Assembly (NCBI GenBank): GCA_038230735.1
Contig: JBBRMR010000011.1
Location: forward strand, 29,026 to 93,025
Direction of reading: 5' to 3'
DNA: 64,000 bases
DNA from: Arcicella sp038230735
GTDB taxonomy: Bacteria > Bacteroidota > Bacteroidia > Cytophagales > Spirosomataceae
Positions 1 through 7,773 of the stretch are shown here, piece by piece. The translations under genes and the position numbers were made by a program. The notes beneath the pieces are model-generated. The model searched no databases and was not told where the DNA came from. It worked only from the letters and a program-made list of their open reading frames with translations. How positions within the stretch are numbered: position 1 is the stretch's first letter; each line of letters starts with the position of its first letter.

Positions 1-143
1 GGCATACAAAAAGTTTACTTGAAAAAAGCATGTGGCTAAAAATAAGAAAAAGGTATTTTTGGAGATATTTTTCAATCGTTTTTTCACTAATTAACGGTTA
101 AAATGGTTAATTATTTTGGAATTCAACTTTCCGAAAGTTTCGC
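1..143. other. left-edge noncoding sequence
   Basis: AT-rich DNA downstream of the SprT-like gene, with no coding signal recognised. It holds a short inverted repeat (AATTAAC at about 91-97 with GTTAATT at about 108-114) and a compact AACTTTC/GAAAGTT stem at about 125-139 directly after the stop codon. Either could help end transcription of the minus-strand gene, but neither has a clear T-run. Confidence 0.3.
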
Positions 144-749
144 TCATACCTTTTTTACTAAAGCATTTGTAGAAACCACATAACGTTTGCCTGTTTGTCG
201 GTCGGTGCATAGAAAACGAGTCCTCCGCAAATCTCCTTTCGTGAAAATCTTACCATTTAGTTCAAAATCGCCTCCCTTTTCCAATTGCATCAACACAATT
301 TTATCTTCATCGACATTTACATCATACTTGCGTAAGGCATTTATCAAAGGTTTCGCCCCTTGGGTGGTAGCGGCTGGATTTTTTAGGTAATCGTTTAGCG
401 TAACAATCAATTCCATTGGCAAAATATCGGCTTTCAACAAAGGTTGAAAAATGTTTCTAAAATGCTGTTTCCATTCTTTACCGTGTGGTTCGGGCTTGTT
501 TCCGTATTGCTTAAAGGTCTGCAAATGAGCTACTTCGTGAATGTATGTTACCAAAAAAGAGTATGGATTCAGATTGGCATTTACGGTAATCTGATGTCCA
601 GAATCACGTCTGTAACAATAATCTCCCAATTTAGATTGTCGGGGGCGGGTAATTTTAAACTTAAATCTATGTTCATTCCGAAGCTCAAAACAGTAGGAAA
701 CGGTACTGGTTGGAAAATATTTTTCAAAAACGGTTAAATTATTATTCAT
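144..749 (-). CDS. SprT-like zinc metalloprotease-domain protein
   Basis: About 201 residues. The centre holds an HEVAH zinc-binding, metalloprotease-type motif, followed about 17 residues later by a third-ligand region reading HGKEWK; this is the arrangement of SprT/Spartan-like domains. The C-terminal part looks like a small beta-rich zinc-ribbon-like segment, but the usual paired cysteines are reduced to a single Cys. An ATG 15 codons upstream (794) is open, but the segment between looks like untranslated AT-rich DNA, so I chose the start giving MNNNLTVFEKYF. It is first in a minus-strand group with the LON-domain gene upstream. In other bacteria SprT-like proteins are linked to protein-DNA crosslink handling; a role here is inference. 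Confidence 0.75.
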   Translation of the reverse strand: MNNNLTVFEKYFPTSTVSYCFELRNEHRFKFKITRPRQSKLGDYCYRRDSGHQITVNANLNPYSFLVTYIHEVAHLQTFKQYGNKPEPHGKEWKQHFRNIFQPLLKADILPMELIVTLNDYLKNPAATTQGAKPLINALRKYDVNVDEDKIVLMQLEKGGDFELNGKIFTKGDLRRTRFLCTDRQTGKRYVVSTNALVKKV

Positions 750-813
750 TAAAATTGAATTAAAAATAGGCTCGAAAATACCGAATATTAACAAATATTT
801 CTAATGCTGTATT

Positions 814-1446
814 TTAGAAACTCAATGGGTCAAGATTTTTAAAATGCCCGTTTAGTTTTATTCGGTCTTTAGTACGTTCTACTTCCTGTAAGACGGGGAT
901 AATTCTTTCCAAATGTTGAATCAAAAATCCTTGTCGCTCGGCTTCGGTGGGCATTTTCAGAAGGTTATATTCTTGTTCAAGCGAAAGTCCGATTTTATGA
1001 GCAATCTGAAATGAATAGGGTTGCGGTTTATTGACATCAAAAGCATTAGTTTCACCCAAAAGATTATATAAAATTGTTACTCTTTCGGTCAAGCCAATCA
1101 TCACAGAAGGACTAACGGGAGGTTTTGGAAGCAACTCTACTACGCCACCCGCATATAATTTCATTTCGACAGGATTCTGAAAATCTAAAATCCTGAACGC
1201 TCGTATTCCTTGTGTATGAACGTCCATCCGCCCATCGTCATAACGTTTTGAGAGCGATAAAATCTTTACCTCCGTTCCAAAACCTGGCAGTTTTCCATCC
1301 AAAAAAGTAGGAATTCCGAAGGTTTTACCATCATCCAAACACTCATTAACAAGTTCTCGATATCGGGATTCAAAGATGTGCAAATTGAGGTCTTCCATCG
1401 GGAAGGCAATTAGATTTAGCGGGAATAAGGGGAGGAATTTTTGCAT
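814..1446 (-). CDS. LON peptidase N-terminal (substrate-binding) domain protein
   Basis: 210 residues that are essentially one LON N-domain (PUA-like fold). It starts with the typical LPLFPLNLIAFPMEDLNLHI and IFESRYRELV signatures, followed by a GFGTEVKIL beta-strand region and helical C-terminal half. No AAA+ ATPase and no Ser-Lys protease domain follow, so this is a stand-alone LON-substrate-binding-like protein as found in many bacteria, not Lon protease. It is cytoplasmic (no signal peptide). It lies 33 bp downstream of gldH on the same strand and may be co-transcribed with it. The exact function of stand-alone LON_substr_bdg proteins is not known. Confidence 0.85.
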   Translation of the reverse strand: MQKFLPLFPLNLIAFPMEDLNLHIFESRYRELVNECLDDGKTFGIPTFLDGKLPGFGTEVKILSLSKRYDDGRMDVHTQGIRAFRILDFQNPVEMKLYAGGVVELLPKPPVSPSVMIGLTERVTILYNLLGETNAFDVNKPQPYSFQIAHKIGLSLEQEYNLLKMPTEAERQGFLIQHLERIIPVLQEVERTKDRIKLNGHFKNLDPLSF

Positions 1447-1479
1447 GATTTGATGAGGATTTTATGGTAACAGATAGTG

Positions 1480-1950
1480 CTATTTTCCAGATTTCTCCAC
1501 AGAAAAACCCACACTCACTACGTCCAACAAGGGATTCTGACGCATATATTGGCTCAATTTAATTTTATAAATTCCCTTTTTTAGAAAACGAAAATCCTTG
1601 AAAGCCAGCACTTTATGGTCATAAATATCGCCTAATCCCTCGCCCGAGGGTTTGCCCGTTGTGGGGTCAAAAAGAATGACTTCATCTAAATGCTGATGAA
1701 CGATTTTACCATCTGGGTCGGTCAGATAATGCGTTAAGTAGAGATTATGATAAAGGTAATTTCTATTGTTTCTAACATTGTATGAAACATTGTATGAAAC
1801 ATTAATATCCTTCACTTCAAAGGTGAAGGTTGGTGTATCTTTTATCAACCATTTTGACTCAGGAATATCATAATTATCCTTCAAAATCGTACGTTCATCA
1901 CACGAAATGAGTGAGATTATTGAAAGAAGGGCTATAAATATTCGAGTCAT
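1480..1950 (-). CDS. gldH: gliding motility lipoprotein GldH
   Basis: 156 residues with a lipoprotein signal peptide (lipobox LISC, Cys17) and the GldH-like body: a short N-terminal linker, then a beta-rich domain with YLYHNLYLTHYLTDPDG and a C-terminal KKGIYKIKLSQYMR segment. GldH is a membrane-anchored component required for gliding and type IX secretion in Flavobacterium. A PSP1/RicT gene lies upstream, a neighbourhood I recall as common in Bacteroidota. An in-frame 12-bp tandem duplication (1774-1803) gives the repeated NVSY residues near position 50 and looks recent. The start is the only Met giving a full signal peptide. Confidence 0.85.
   Translation of the reverse strand: MTRIFIALLSIISLISCDERTILKDNYDIPESKWLIKDTPTFTFEVKDINVSYNVSYNVRNNRNYLYHNLYLTHYLTDPDGKIVHQHLDEVILFDPTTGKPSGEGLGDIYDHKVLAFKDFRFLKKGIYKIKLSQYMRQNPLLDVVSVGFSVEKSGK
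1774..1803. repeat. 12-bp tandem duplication inside gldH
   Basis: The unit AACATTGTATGA occurs at 1774-1785 and again at 1786-1797, followed by half a unit. It adds four codons in frame, giving NVSYNVSYNV. The copies are exact, which suggests recent slippage. Confidence 0.85.
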
Positions 1951-1955
1951 TTTAA

Positions 1956-2022
1956 TGAGTTTATGAGTGTAAAGTATATGGGTGTAAAGTTTGACTCATA
2001 GACTCATCAACTTTACACTCAT
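1956..2022. repeat. degenerate ~7-nt repeat array, inverted pair
   Basis: The spacer between ricT-like and gldH is made of short units at a 7-8 nt period (GAGTGTAAAG-like on the left, ACTCATA/ACTCATC-like on the right). The halves are inverted copies: GAGTGTAAAGT at 1965-1975 pairs with ACTTTACACTC at 2010-2020. Same class as the arrays at 4948, 25065, 46211 and elsewhere. It may act as a transcript-ending or stabilising hairpin between the two minus-strand genes. Confidence 0.65.
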
Positions 2023-2029
2023 CGACTCT

Positions 2030-3643
2030 TTATTCCTTCGGAGGATTTGGATTATTCGGTCTTGGCGGACGGTTACGGTTTTTATTATTTCTATTACCGT
2101 TGCCTTGCCCTTGTGGGCGTGGCTGTTGTGCTTGCCCTTCTGGATTTAGTTGTTGATTTTGTCCTTCAACATTGCCTTGCGGACGGGGCTGTTGTGGTGT
2201 TTGTCCCTCAACGTTTCCATTTCCTTGCGGACGTGGCTGTTGAGGTTTTTGATTACCTTGTGGTCGCTGTTGCCCTTGATTCTGTTGCGGCTTTTGTCCT
2301 TGATTTTGCGGTGGTCGCTGGTTCGGATTATTTCCTTTTTGATTCAGGTTATTCCCTTGATTTGCAGGCTTTTCCGTAGGATTTTGTGGTTTTATATCCG
2401 CCTTAAAATCCTTACGTTCTGGTCTAACATCTTTCTTGAAATCCTTTCTTTCGGGACGGACAAATTCCTTTCTCTCAGTCTTGAAATCGGGGCGGTCTCC
2501 TTTGGGTTTATCAAATTTCTTTTTGGTATTTCCACCGTATTTTCTATCCATTTGAGCCAAATCAGCATTCAATGGACCGCTTCCTTTTTCTAAATCTAAC
2601 TCAATTTTTGCCGACTCGGCTTTATCAATCGTTTGGGGTTTTTCACCTTTAGCATTGAGTTCTAAAATCTCTTTAACTCTATCGACCGTAATGGGAATCC
2701 AGTTGCTTTCTTCGCCTCTGTACCCAAACCACATTACTCGCTTGAAAATATCAGTTTTCTGCAAAAAAGCGTCTCCTTTGAGTGTTTGGATTGGTTTTTC
2801 AATGGTCGGAATATCTTTCAGAGCATCCATATAGGTCTCTAATTCATAATTCAAACAGCATTTCAAACGCCCACATTGTCCAGAAAGTTTAACGGGATTC
2901 AAGGATAAATTCTGATAACGAGCCGCAGAAGTTGTTACATTTTTGAAGTCGGTAAGCCACGTTGAGCAACATAATTCACGCCCACAAACACCAATGCCAC
3001 CCACACGGGCAGCCTCCTGACGAAGCGAAATTTGTTTCATCTCAATCCTGACCTTGAACTCTCCCGCAAGCGTTTTGATAAGTTCCCGAAAATCCACACG
3101 GTCATCGGAAGAATAATAGAAAACGGCTTTGGTATTATCAGACTGATATTCAACGTCTGATAGTTTCATATTCAATTTTAATTCCTTAATGATTTCACGG
3201 CTACGGTACATCGTTGGATAATCACGGGCAACGGCTTGTTCGTGTTTTTCGAGGTCTTTATCGTTGGCTTTTCGATAAATACCCTTCACTTCGTCATTGT
3301 CTCTGACGTTCTTTTTGAGCATCTGCAAACGAACTAATTCCCCTTGCAAAGACACAAACCCCAAGTGATGTCCACTCGGAACGTCCACAATCACGGGGTC
3401 GCCAGCGTAGAGTTCCACCTGATTGGTGTTTCGGAAAAATTCTTTTCTTCCACCTTTGAATTTTACTTCAACGATATTAAATTTACTGAAAGTAGGCACA
3501 TCCATATTCGACAACCAGTCGAACACGTTCATTTTGTTGCAACCGCCAGTGCCACAAGCACCATTGTTCTGACAACCCCCTACTTTTCCGTCTTCTTTAT
3601 TTTTAGTTCCGCAGCTTCCCGAAGAACACGATTTACATCCCAT
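2030..3643 (-). CDS. PSP1-domain (RicT/YaaT-like) protein with long disordered tail
   Basis: 537 residues. The N-terminus is Cys-rich (MGCKSCSSGSCG and further Cys pairs). A PSP1 C-terminal domain fills about residues 50-310, with the conserved cysteine signatures GVCGRELCCSTWL and SGQCGRLKCC that match RicT-type PSP1 proteins. From about residue 385 the protein is low complexity: two copies of RPERKDFK, then a Q/N/P/G-rich basic tail to the end. In Bacillus, RicT works with RicA and RicF in an Fe-S-containing complex affecting RNA maturation; partners were not seen here. It sits 12 bp downstream of purD's strand-mate order (purD follows on the minus strand) and upstream of gldH. The tail could bind RNA or self-associate; that is inference. 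Confidence 0.85.
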   Translation of the reverse strand: MGCKSCSSGSCGTKNKEDGKVGGCQNNGACGTGGCNKMNVFDWLSNMDVPTFSKFNIVEVKFKGGRKEFFRNTNQVELYAGDPVIVDVPSGHHLGFVSLQGELVRLQMLKKNVRDNDEVKGIYRKANDKDLEKHEQAVARDYPTMYRSREIIKELKLNMKLSDVEYQSDNTKAVFYYSSDDRVDFRELIKTLAGEFKVRIEMKQISLRQEAARVGGIGVCGRELCCSTWLTDFKNVTTSAARYQNLSLNPVKLSGQCGRLKCCLNYELETYMDALKDIPTIEKPIQTLKGDAFLQKTDIFKRVMWFGYRGEESNWIPITVDRVKEILELNAKGEKPQTIDKAESAKIELDLEKGSGPLNADLAQMDRKYGGNTKKKFDKPKGDRPDFKTERKEFVRPERKDFKKDVRPERKDFKADIKPQNPTEKPANQGNNLNQKGNNPNQRPPQNQGQKPQQNQGQQRPQGNQKPQQPRPQGNGNVEGQTPQQPRPQGNVEGQNQQLNPEGQAQQPRPQGQGNGNRNNKNRNRPPRPNNPNPPKE

Positions 3644-3654
3644 AATTTTTATAT

Positions 3655-4935
3655 TTAATACCTCAAAACATCCAACCCAATATCCTTCCGATAATATTTT
3701 CCTTCAAATAGCACATCGTGGGCGGCTTTTTGAGATTTTTGGATGGCTCTCTCCAACGTGTTCGACATTCCCGTCAGTGCCATTATTCGCCCGCCATTTG
3801 TTACGACTAAATTACCTTCTAATTTTGTTCCCGCATGAAAAATCATGGCATCTTCAATAGAATCATAACCTACAATGACATCGCCTTTTTGGTAATTGCT
3901 TGGATACCCCCCCGCCACAACGACTGTCGTAACGGCGTGTTGTTTGCTCACGGTGAAATCTGCTTCCTGCAATCCTCCTTTGGCAGTGGCAATCATCAAC
4001 GAAAGAATATCCGATTCAATTCTTGGCAAAACTACTTCCGTTTCGGGGTCGCCCATTCTGGCATTGTACTCAATCACTTGGGGTTCGCCTTCGTGGTTCA
4101 TTAACCCAATAAAGATGAAACCATTATAATTTATTCCTTCTTTCCTCAAACCTTCAATCGTTGGAATGATTATCTCATTTTCAACGACTTGCATGAATTT
4201 TTCATTGGCAAACGGCACAGGTGAAACGGCTCCCATTCCGCCCGTGTTCAATCCCGTATCTCCTTCACCAATGCGTTTATAATCTTTGGCTTCGGGTAAT
4301 ATTTTGTAGGAATTTCCATCAGTTAAAACAAAAACGGATAGCTCTATTCCTGTTAAAAACTCTTCGATAACGACCTTACTACTGGCATCGCCAAATTTAG
4401 CATCTACCAACATTTCAATCAATGCCATTTTGGCTTCTTCGAGCGTTATGGCAATGATTACGCCTTTGCCCGCCGCCAAACCATCGGCTTTCAAAACGAT
4501 TGGGATTTTCTGATTATCAAGGTATTGCAATCCCGCTTCAAGCGTATCTTTGGTAAAAGTTTCAGATTTTGCCGTTGGGATTCCGTATTTCGCCATGAAA
4601 TTTTTGGAAAAATCTTTTGAACCTTCCAACATTGCTCCTTTTGAATCTGGACCCACCATCAAAACATTCTTCAAATCTTCTCTCGACTGAAAATAATCTC
4701 TAATTCCTTTCACCAAAGGCTCTTCTGGACCAACGATAACGAGTTCAATTTCGTGGGTTAAAACGGCTTGGGCAATTTTCTCAAAATCATTATAACCAAT
4801 CGGTAAATTAACGGCAACTTGGGCTGTCCCCGCATTCCCAGGGGCAACAAATAATTTATTACAAAGGGGGCTTTGGGCTATTCTCCATGCAAAAGCGTGT
4901 TCACGTCCGCCCGAACCTAAAATTAGTGTATTCAT
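3655..4935 (-). CDS. purD: phosphoribosylamine--glycine ligase
   Basis: 426 residues, normal PurD length. Starts MNTLILGSGGREHAFAWRI, the classic GAR synthetase N-terminal nucleotide-binding motif. The ATP-grasp part has VIVGPEEPLV, KADGLAAGKGV, the glycine-rich GDTGLNTGGMGAVSP loop and YNARMGDPETEVVLPR near the C-terminal catalytic region. It catalyses the second step of de novo purine synthesis: 5-phosphoribosylamine + glycine + ATP to GAR. It is separated from ricT-like by 11 bp and probably co-transcribed with it. Recognition is firm; all expected motifs are present. Confidence 0.97.
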   Translation of the reverse strand: MNTLILGSGGREHAFAWRIAQSPLCNKLFVAPGNAGTAQVAVNLPIGYNDFEKIAQAVLTHEIELVIVGPEEPLVKGIRDYFQSREDLKNVLMVGPDSKGAMLEGSKDFSKNFMAKYGIPTAKSETFTKDTLEAGLQYLDNQKIPIVLKADGLAAGKGVIIAITLEEAKMALIEMLVDAKFGDASSKVVIEEFLTGIELSVFVLTDGNSYKILPEAKDYKRIGEGDTGLNTGGMGAVSPVPFANEKFMQVVENEIIIPTIEGLRKEGINYNGFIFIGLMNHEGEPQVIEYNARMGDPETEVVLPRIESDILSLMIATAKGGLQEADFTVSKQHAVTTVVVAGGYPSNYQKGDVIVGYDSIEDAMIFHAGTKLEGNLVVTNGGRIMALTGMSNTLERAIQKSQKAAHDVLFEGKYYRKDIGLDVLRY

Positions 4936-4947
4936 TTTTTACAGTTA

Positions 4948-5046
4948 GGCTGTCAACTGTCGGCTGTCAGCTGTCGGAATTATCAAAAAACAGTCATTCT
5001 GTTTTTATTTTGATTGCCGATAGCTGATTGCCAAAAGCCGATAGCC
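4948..5046. repeat. two heptanucleotide repeat arrays between recQ and purD
   Basis: Array 1 spans 4948-4975: four exact-length 7-mers with shared core CTGTC (for example GGCTGTC at 4948 and 4962, AACTGTC at 4955). Array 2 spans 5012-5046: five 7-mers ending GCC or GCT (GATTGCC at 5012 and 5026, GATAGCT at 5019). The 7-base phase is strict while the sequence within units varies. The two arrays flank the terminator hairpin at 4985-5007. Confidence 0.85.
4985..5007 (-). terminator. terminator hairpin downstream of recQ
   Basis: AAAAACAG (about 4986-4993) pairs with CTGTTTTT (4999-5006) around a 5-nt loop. Read on the minus strand the stem is followed by a T-run and then TGATAA, as expected for an intrinsic terminator after the recQ stop at 5052. 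Confidence 0.6.
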
Positions 5047-5051
5047 AAATA

Positions 5052-7415
5052 TTAATTCGCTACTTCACTCAAAAATTTAATTCTCATCAATCTCAATTCT
5101 TCTTCCGTAATATCGTCAATATCGCAGGTTTCTAAGGCTGTGGCGATGTTGTCGGTGGTTGATTCCATGAAATATTCATAGATTTCTTCTTGCTTATCGG
5201 GTTCAATTACTTGGTTGATGTAATAATCAAGGTTCAGTTTTGTGCCTGAATAACAGATATGCTCAATTTCCACAATGATGTCTGCCATGGAAAGCTCTTT
5301 TTGTTCGGCAATGATGTCTAAATCAATCTTTCTATCAACCTGTTGGATAATATGAATCTTAATTTTTGATTTATTTACCGCCGATTTCACCACAACTTCC
5401 TGAGCCGTTTCAATTTCGTTATCTTCAACGTACTTTTTTATGGCATCAATAAAGGTTTTCCCAAATTTCACCACTTTACCCATACCCACGCCGTTGATTT
5501 GAGCCATCTCATCCTTTGTGGTTGGGTAGGTTGTTGCCATTTCCTCTAACGATGGGTCTTGGAAAATAACATACGGAGGTAAGTTTTTATCTTTGGCGAG
5601 TTTCTTACGGATGTTTTTCAGCAACTCAAACAAGGCAACGTCATACGACCCTGCATTACTGGCGGCTTCTTTTTCTTCGTCTTCTTCTATTTTTTCATTT
5701 TCATAATCATGGTCTTTCGAGAGCGTAAGCGGATAGGAGTCTTTTACATATTCACGCCCCTTTTCTGATACTTTCAATACCCCATAATTTTCAACATCTT
5801 TCTCTAAAAAGCCCAAAATAGCAATCTGACGCACCATCGAAACGCATTGTTCGATGGGTTCGGGTTCGGTATTTTTCCTACTTTTCTTGGCTTTGGGAAC
5901 TTTCTTGGCTTTTGCTTTCGGAATTGGATTTCCGTCCTCATCTTCTTCATCGGAAAATTCTGGCTCATCGTCTTCGTCATCATCATCGTCTTCCTCTTCT
6001 GCAGAAGCCAATTTGAAGTATTGCTTTGCCATGCCAAATGTTTCAATGGTCTGATGGTCATTATTGCCAACGGATTGACTTTTATACCCCATCAAAATAT
6101 CGGCAATATACTGAGCATCAAATGTTTCACCCGTCAATTCAACCGTTTGAATGGCTAAGGAAACGGCTTCTTCGGCTTTGTATTTTGGGGTTGGTTTGTT
6201 ACAATTATCACAGAAACCACAATCTTTATCCACGTACTCGCCAAAATAATTTAATAATTGACGACGGCGACACGTTCCTAATGTGGCATAATGCACCATT
6301 TCGTGCAGCAACAATCGGGCGGTATCACGCTCAACGTGGGTTTTGTCTTTGTTGAATTTATCTAATTTCGTAATGTCTTCTTTGGCATAAAACATGATAC
6401 ACGTTCCTTCCAAACCATCCCGTCCTGCCCGACCCGTTTCTTGGTAATATCCTTCCAAAGATTTTGGGGCATCGTAGTGAATTACGAAGCGAACATCGGG
6501 TTTGTCAATGCCCATTCCAAAGGCAATTGTGGCAACCATTACTTCGGTTTCTTCATTCAAGAACGATTCTTGGTTTGCCATTCGCACATCGGGGTCTAAG
6601 CCCGCATGGTACGGAAGGGCTTTTACGCCATTGACATTCAACAGGTTAGCAATTTCTTCAACTTTCTTGCGACTTAAACAATAAATAATTCCTGCCTTGC
6701 CGTGATTGGTTTTGATATACTTGATAATTGCTTTATCGGTATCATCTCGTTTTGCCCGAGTTTCGTAATAAAGATTTTTACGGTTGAACGAAGTCTTGAA
6801 TAAATGGGCATCTTCCATGTTCAAATTCTTCTGAATATCTTGCTGAACTTTGGGCGTTGCCGTTGCCGTGAGGGCAATAATGGGGAGATTCTTATTGAGG
6901 CTTTCAACGATGCTTCTGATTCGGCGGTATTCTGGACGGAAATCATGTCCCCATTCCGAAATACAGTGGGCTTCATCAATGGCTACGAAGGACAATTTTG
7001 CTTGTTTCAAAAATTCCAGATTGGATTCCTTCGTAAGAGATTCGGGAGCAATGTAAAGCAATTTCACCTCTCCTTTAATAACGGCTTGCTTGACCTTCGT
7101 CATTTCAGCACGATTTAATGAAGAGTTTAAGAACTGGGCGTTAATGCCAAAGGCATTCATTTGATCTACCTGATTTTTCATCAAAGCAATCAAAGGAGAA
7201 ATCACGATGGCTGTACCTTCCATCGCAATGGCAGGCATTTGATAGCAAAGCGATTTCCCTGCACCCGTGGGCATGATGACAAAGGTATTTTTGCCTGCAA
7301 GGATATTCTTAATAATGTCTTCTTGTTCACCACGGAACTGTGAAAAACCAAAGGTTTCTTTGAGTTTTTCTTTTAACAAATCGGCGGTTTCTTGGGTAAC
7401 ACTCATGTTGTTCAA
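5052..7415 (-). CDS. recQ: ATP-dependent DNA helicase RecQ
   Basis: 787 residues, longer than E. coli RecQ. Helicase core: Walker A PTGAGKS near residue 50, DEAH box in AIDEAHCISEWGHDFRPEYR near 143, motif VI QETGRAGRDG near 330. A zinc/RQC region follows with the Cys cluster CRRRQLLNYFGE and CGFCDNC. Between RQC halves there is a highly acidic run (about residues 470-495, Asp/Glu only) followed by a basic KAKAKKVPKAKKSRK stretch; this linker is not part of the usual family. An HRDC domain (LPPYVIFQD at about 605, then the helix-hairpin-like ING/GMGKVVKFG) and a helical C-terminus complete it. Acts in recombination and stalled-fork repair. MSVTQE, three codons on, is an alternative start. Confidence 0.95.
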   Translation of the reverse strand: MNNMSVTQETADLLKEKLKETFGFSQFRGEQEDIIKNILAGKNTFVIMPTGAGKSLCYQMPAIAMEGTAIVISPLIALMKNQVDQMNAFGINAQFLNSSLNRAEMTKVKQAVIKGEVKLLYIAPESLTKESNLEFLKQAKLSFVAIDEAHCISEWGHDFRPEYRRIRSIVESLNKNLPIIALTATATPKVQQDIQKNLNMEDAHLFKTSFNRKNLYYETRAKRDDTDKAIIKYIKTNHGKAGIIYCLSRKKVEEIANLLNVNGVKALPYHAGLDPDVRMANQESFLNEETEVMVATIAFGMGIDKPDVRFVIHYDAPKSLEGYYQETGRAGRDGLEGTCIMFYAKEDITKLDKFNKDKTHVERDTARLLLHEMVHYATLGTCRRRQLLNYFGEYVDKDCGFCDNCNKPTPKYKAEEAVSLAIQTVELTGETFDAQYIADILMGYKSQSVGNNDHQTIETFGMAKQYFKLASAEEEDDDDDEDDEPEFSDEEDEDGNPIPKAKAKKVPKAKKSRKNTEPEPIEQCVSMVRQIAILGFLEKDVENYGVLKVSEKGREYVKDSYPLTLSKDHDYENEKIEEDEEKEAASNAGSYDVALFELLKNIRKKLAKDKNLPPYVIFQDPSLEEMATTYPTTKDEMAQINGVGMGKVVKFGKTFIDAIKKYVEDNEIETAQEVVVKSAVNKSKIKIHIIQQVDRKIDLDIIAEQKELSMADIIVEIEHICYSGTKLNLDYYINQVIEPDKQEEIYEYFMESTTDNIATALETCDIDDITEEELRLMRIKFLSEVAN

Positions 7416-7456
7416 ACTTATTATTTGATGTTTTTGAAATAATTTGGTGGCTGTTA

Positions 7457-7696
7457 TTATAAAATCGTTTTACTTTCTAAGTATAATGTATCTGGGCAAA
7501 AATCTTGCTCATTTTGCCAAAGCACAGTTCCTAAAAATGGCTTAACAGAGTTAAATAAGTTGATATTTTGCAACTCTTTAAATACTCCATACTGTAAGTA
7601 TGGCTTTACGTCAAATGATTTTACTTCGTTGTTATCGAAAGTAAGCTTCAAAGTAAAATCTTGGTTTGGCTGAACACTTTTAACTCTTGGATTCAT
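7457..7696 (-). CDS. DUF2442-family small protein
   Basis: 79 residues from MNPRVKSVQPNQDFTL. This is the usual N-terminus of DUF2442 proteins (positions on one beta-strand: V..V.P...F.L.L.F.NNE...FDV.PYL). The C-terminal half carries the typical LGTVLWQNEQDFCPDTLYLES pattern, which in this family reads W.NG.D..PD.LY. An ATG further up (7762) opens a 22-codon extension, but that segment is a heptanucleotide-type repeat tail and unlike the family. DUF2442 proteins are often next to DUF4160 partners in toxin-antitoxin-like pairs; no partner is visible here. Function unknown. Confidence 0.75.
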   Translation of the reverse strand: MNPRVKSVQPNQDFTLKLTFDNNEVKSFDVKPYLQYGVFKELQNINLFNSVKPFLGTVLWQNEQDFCPDTLYLESKTIL

Positions 7697-7737
7697 GATA
7701 TATTCTATTTGCAATTGTCCATGAGAAAACCACTTCA

Positions 7738-7772
7738 TAATTCTTAACTCATATCTCATCACTCATAACAAA
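7738..7772. repeat. degenerate heptanucleotide array
   Basis: Units ending CTCA or TTCT at 7-nt spacing (for example TAACTCA then TATCTCA then TCACTCA) lie in the divergent spacer between the DUF2442 gene and the KpsF-type gene. Same class as the other 7-nt arrays in this window. Confidence 0.55.
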
Positions 7773-7773
7773 C

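Noticed and set aside
5854..6054. Ser-rich plus-strand frame opposite recQ
   Set aside because: Complement of the Asp/Glu codons of the RecQ linker; low complexity shadow.
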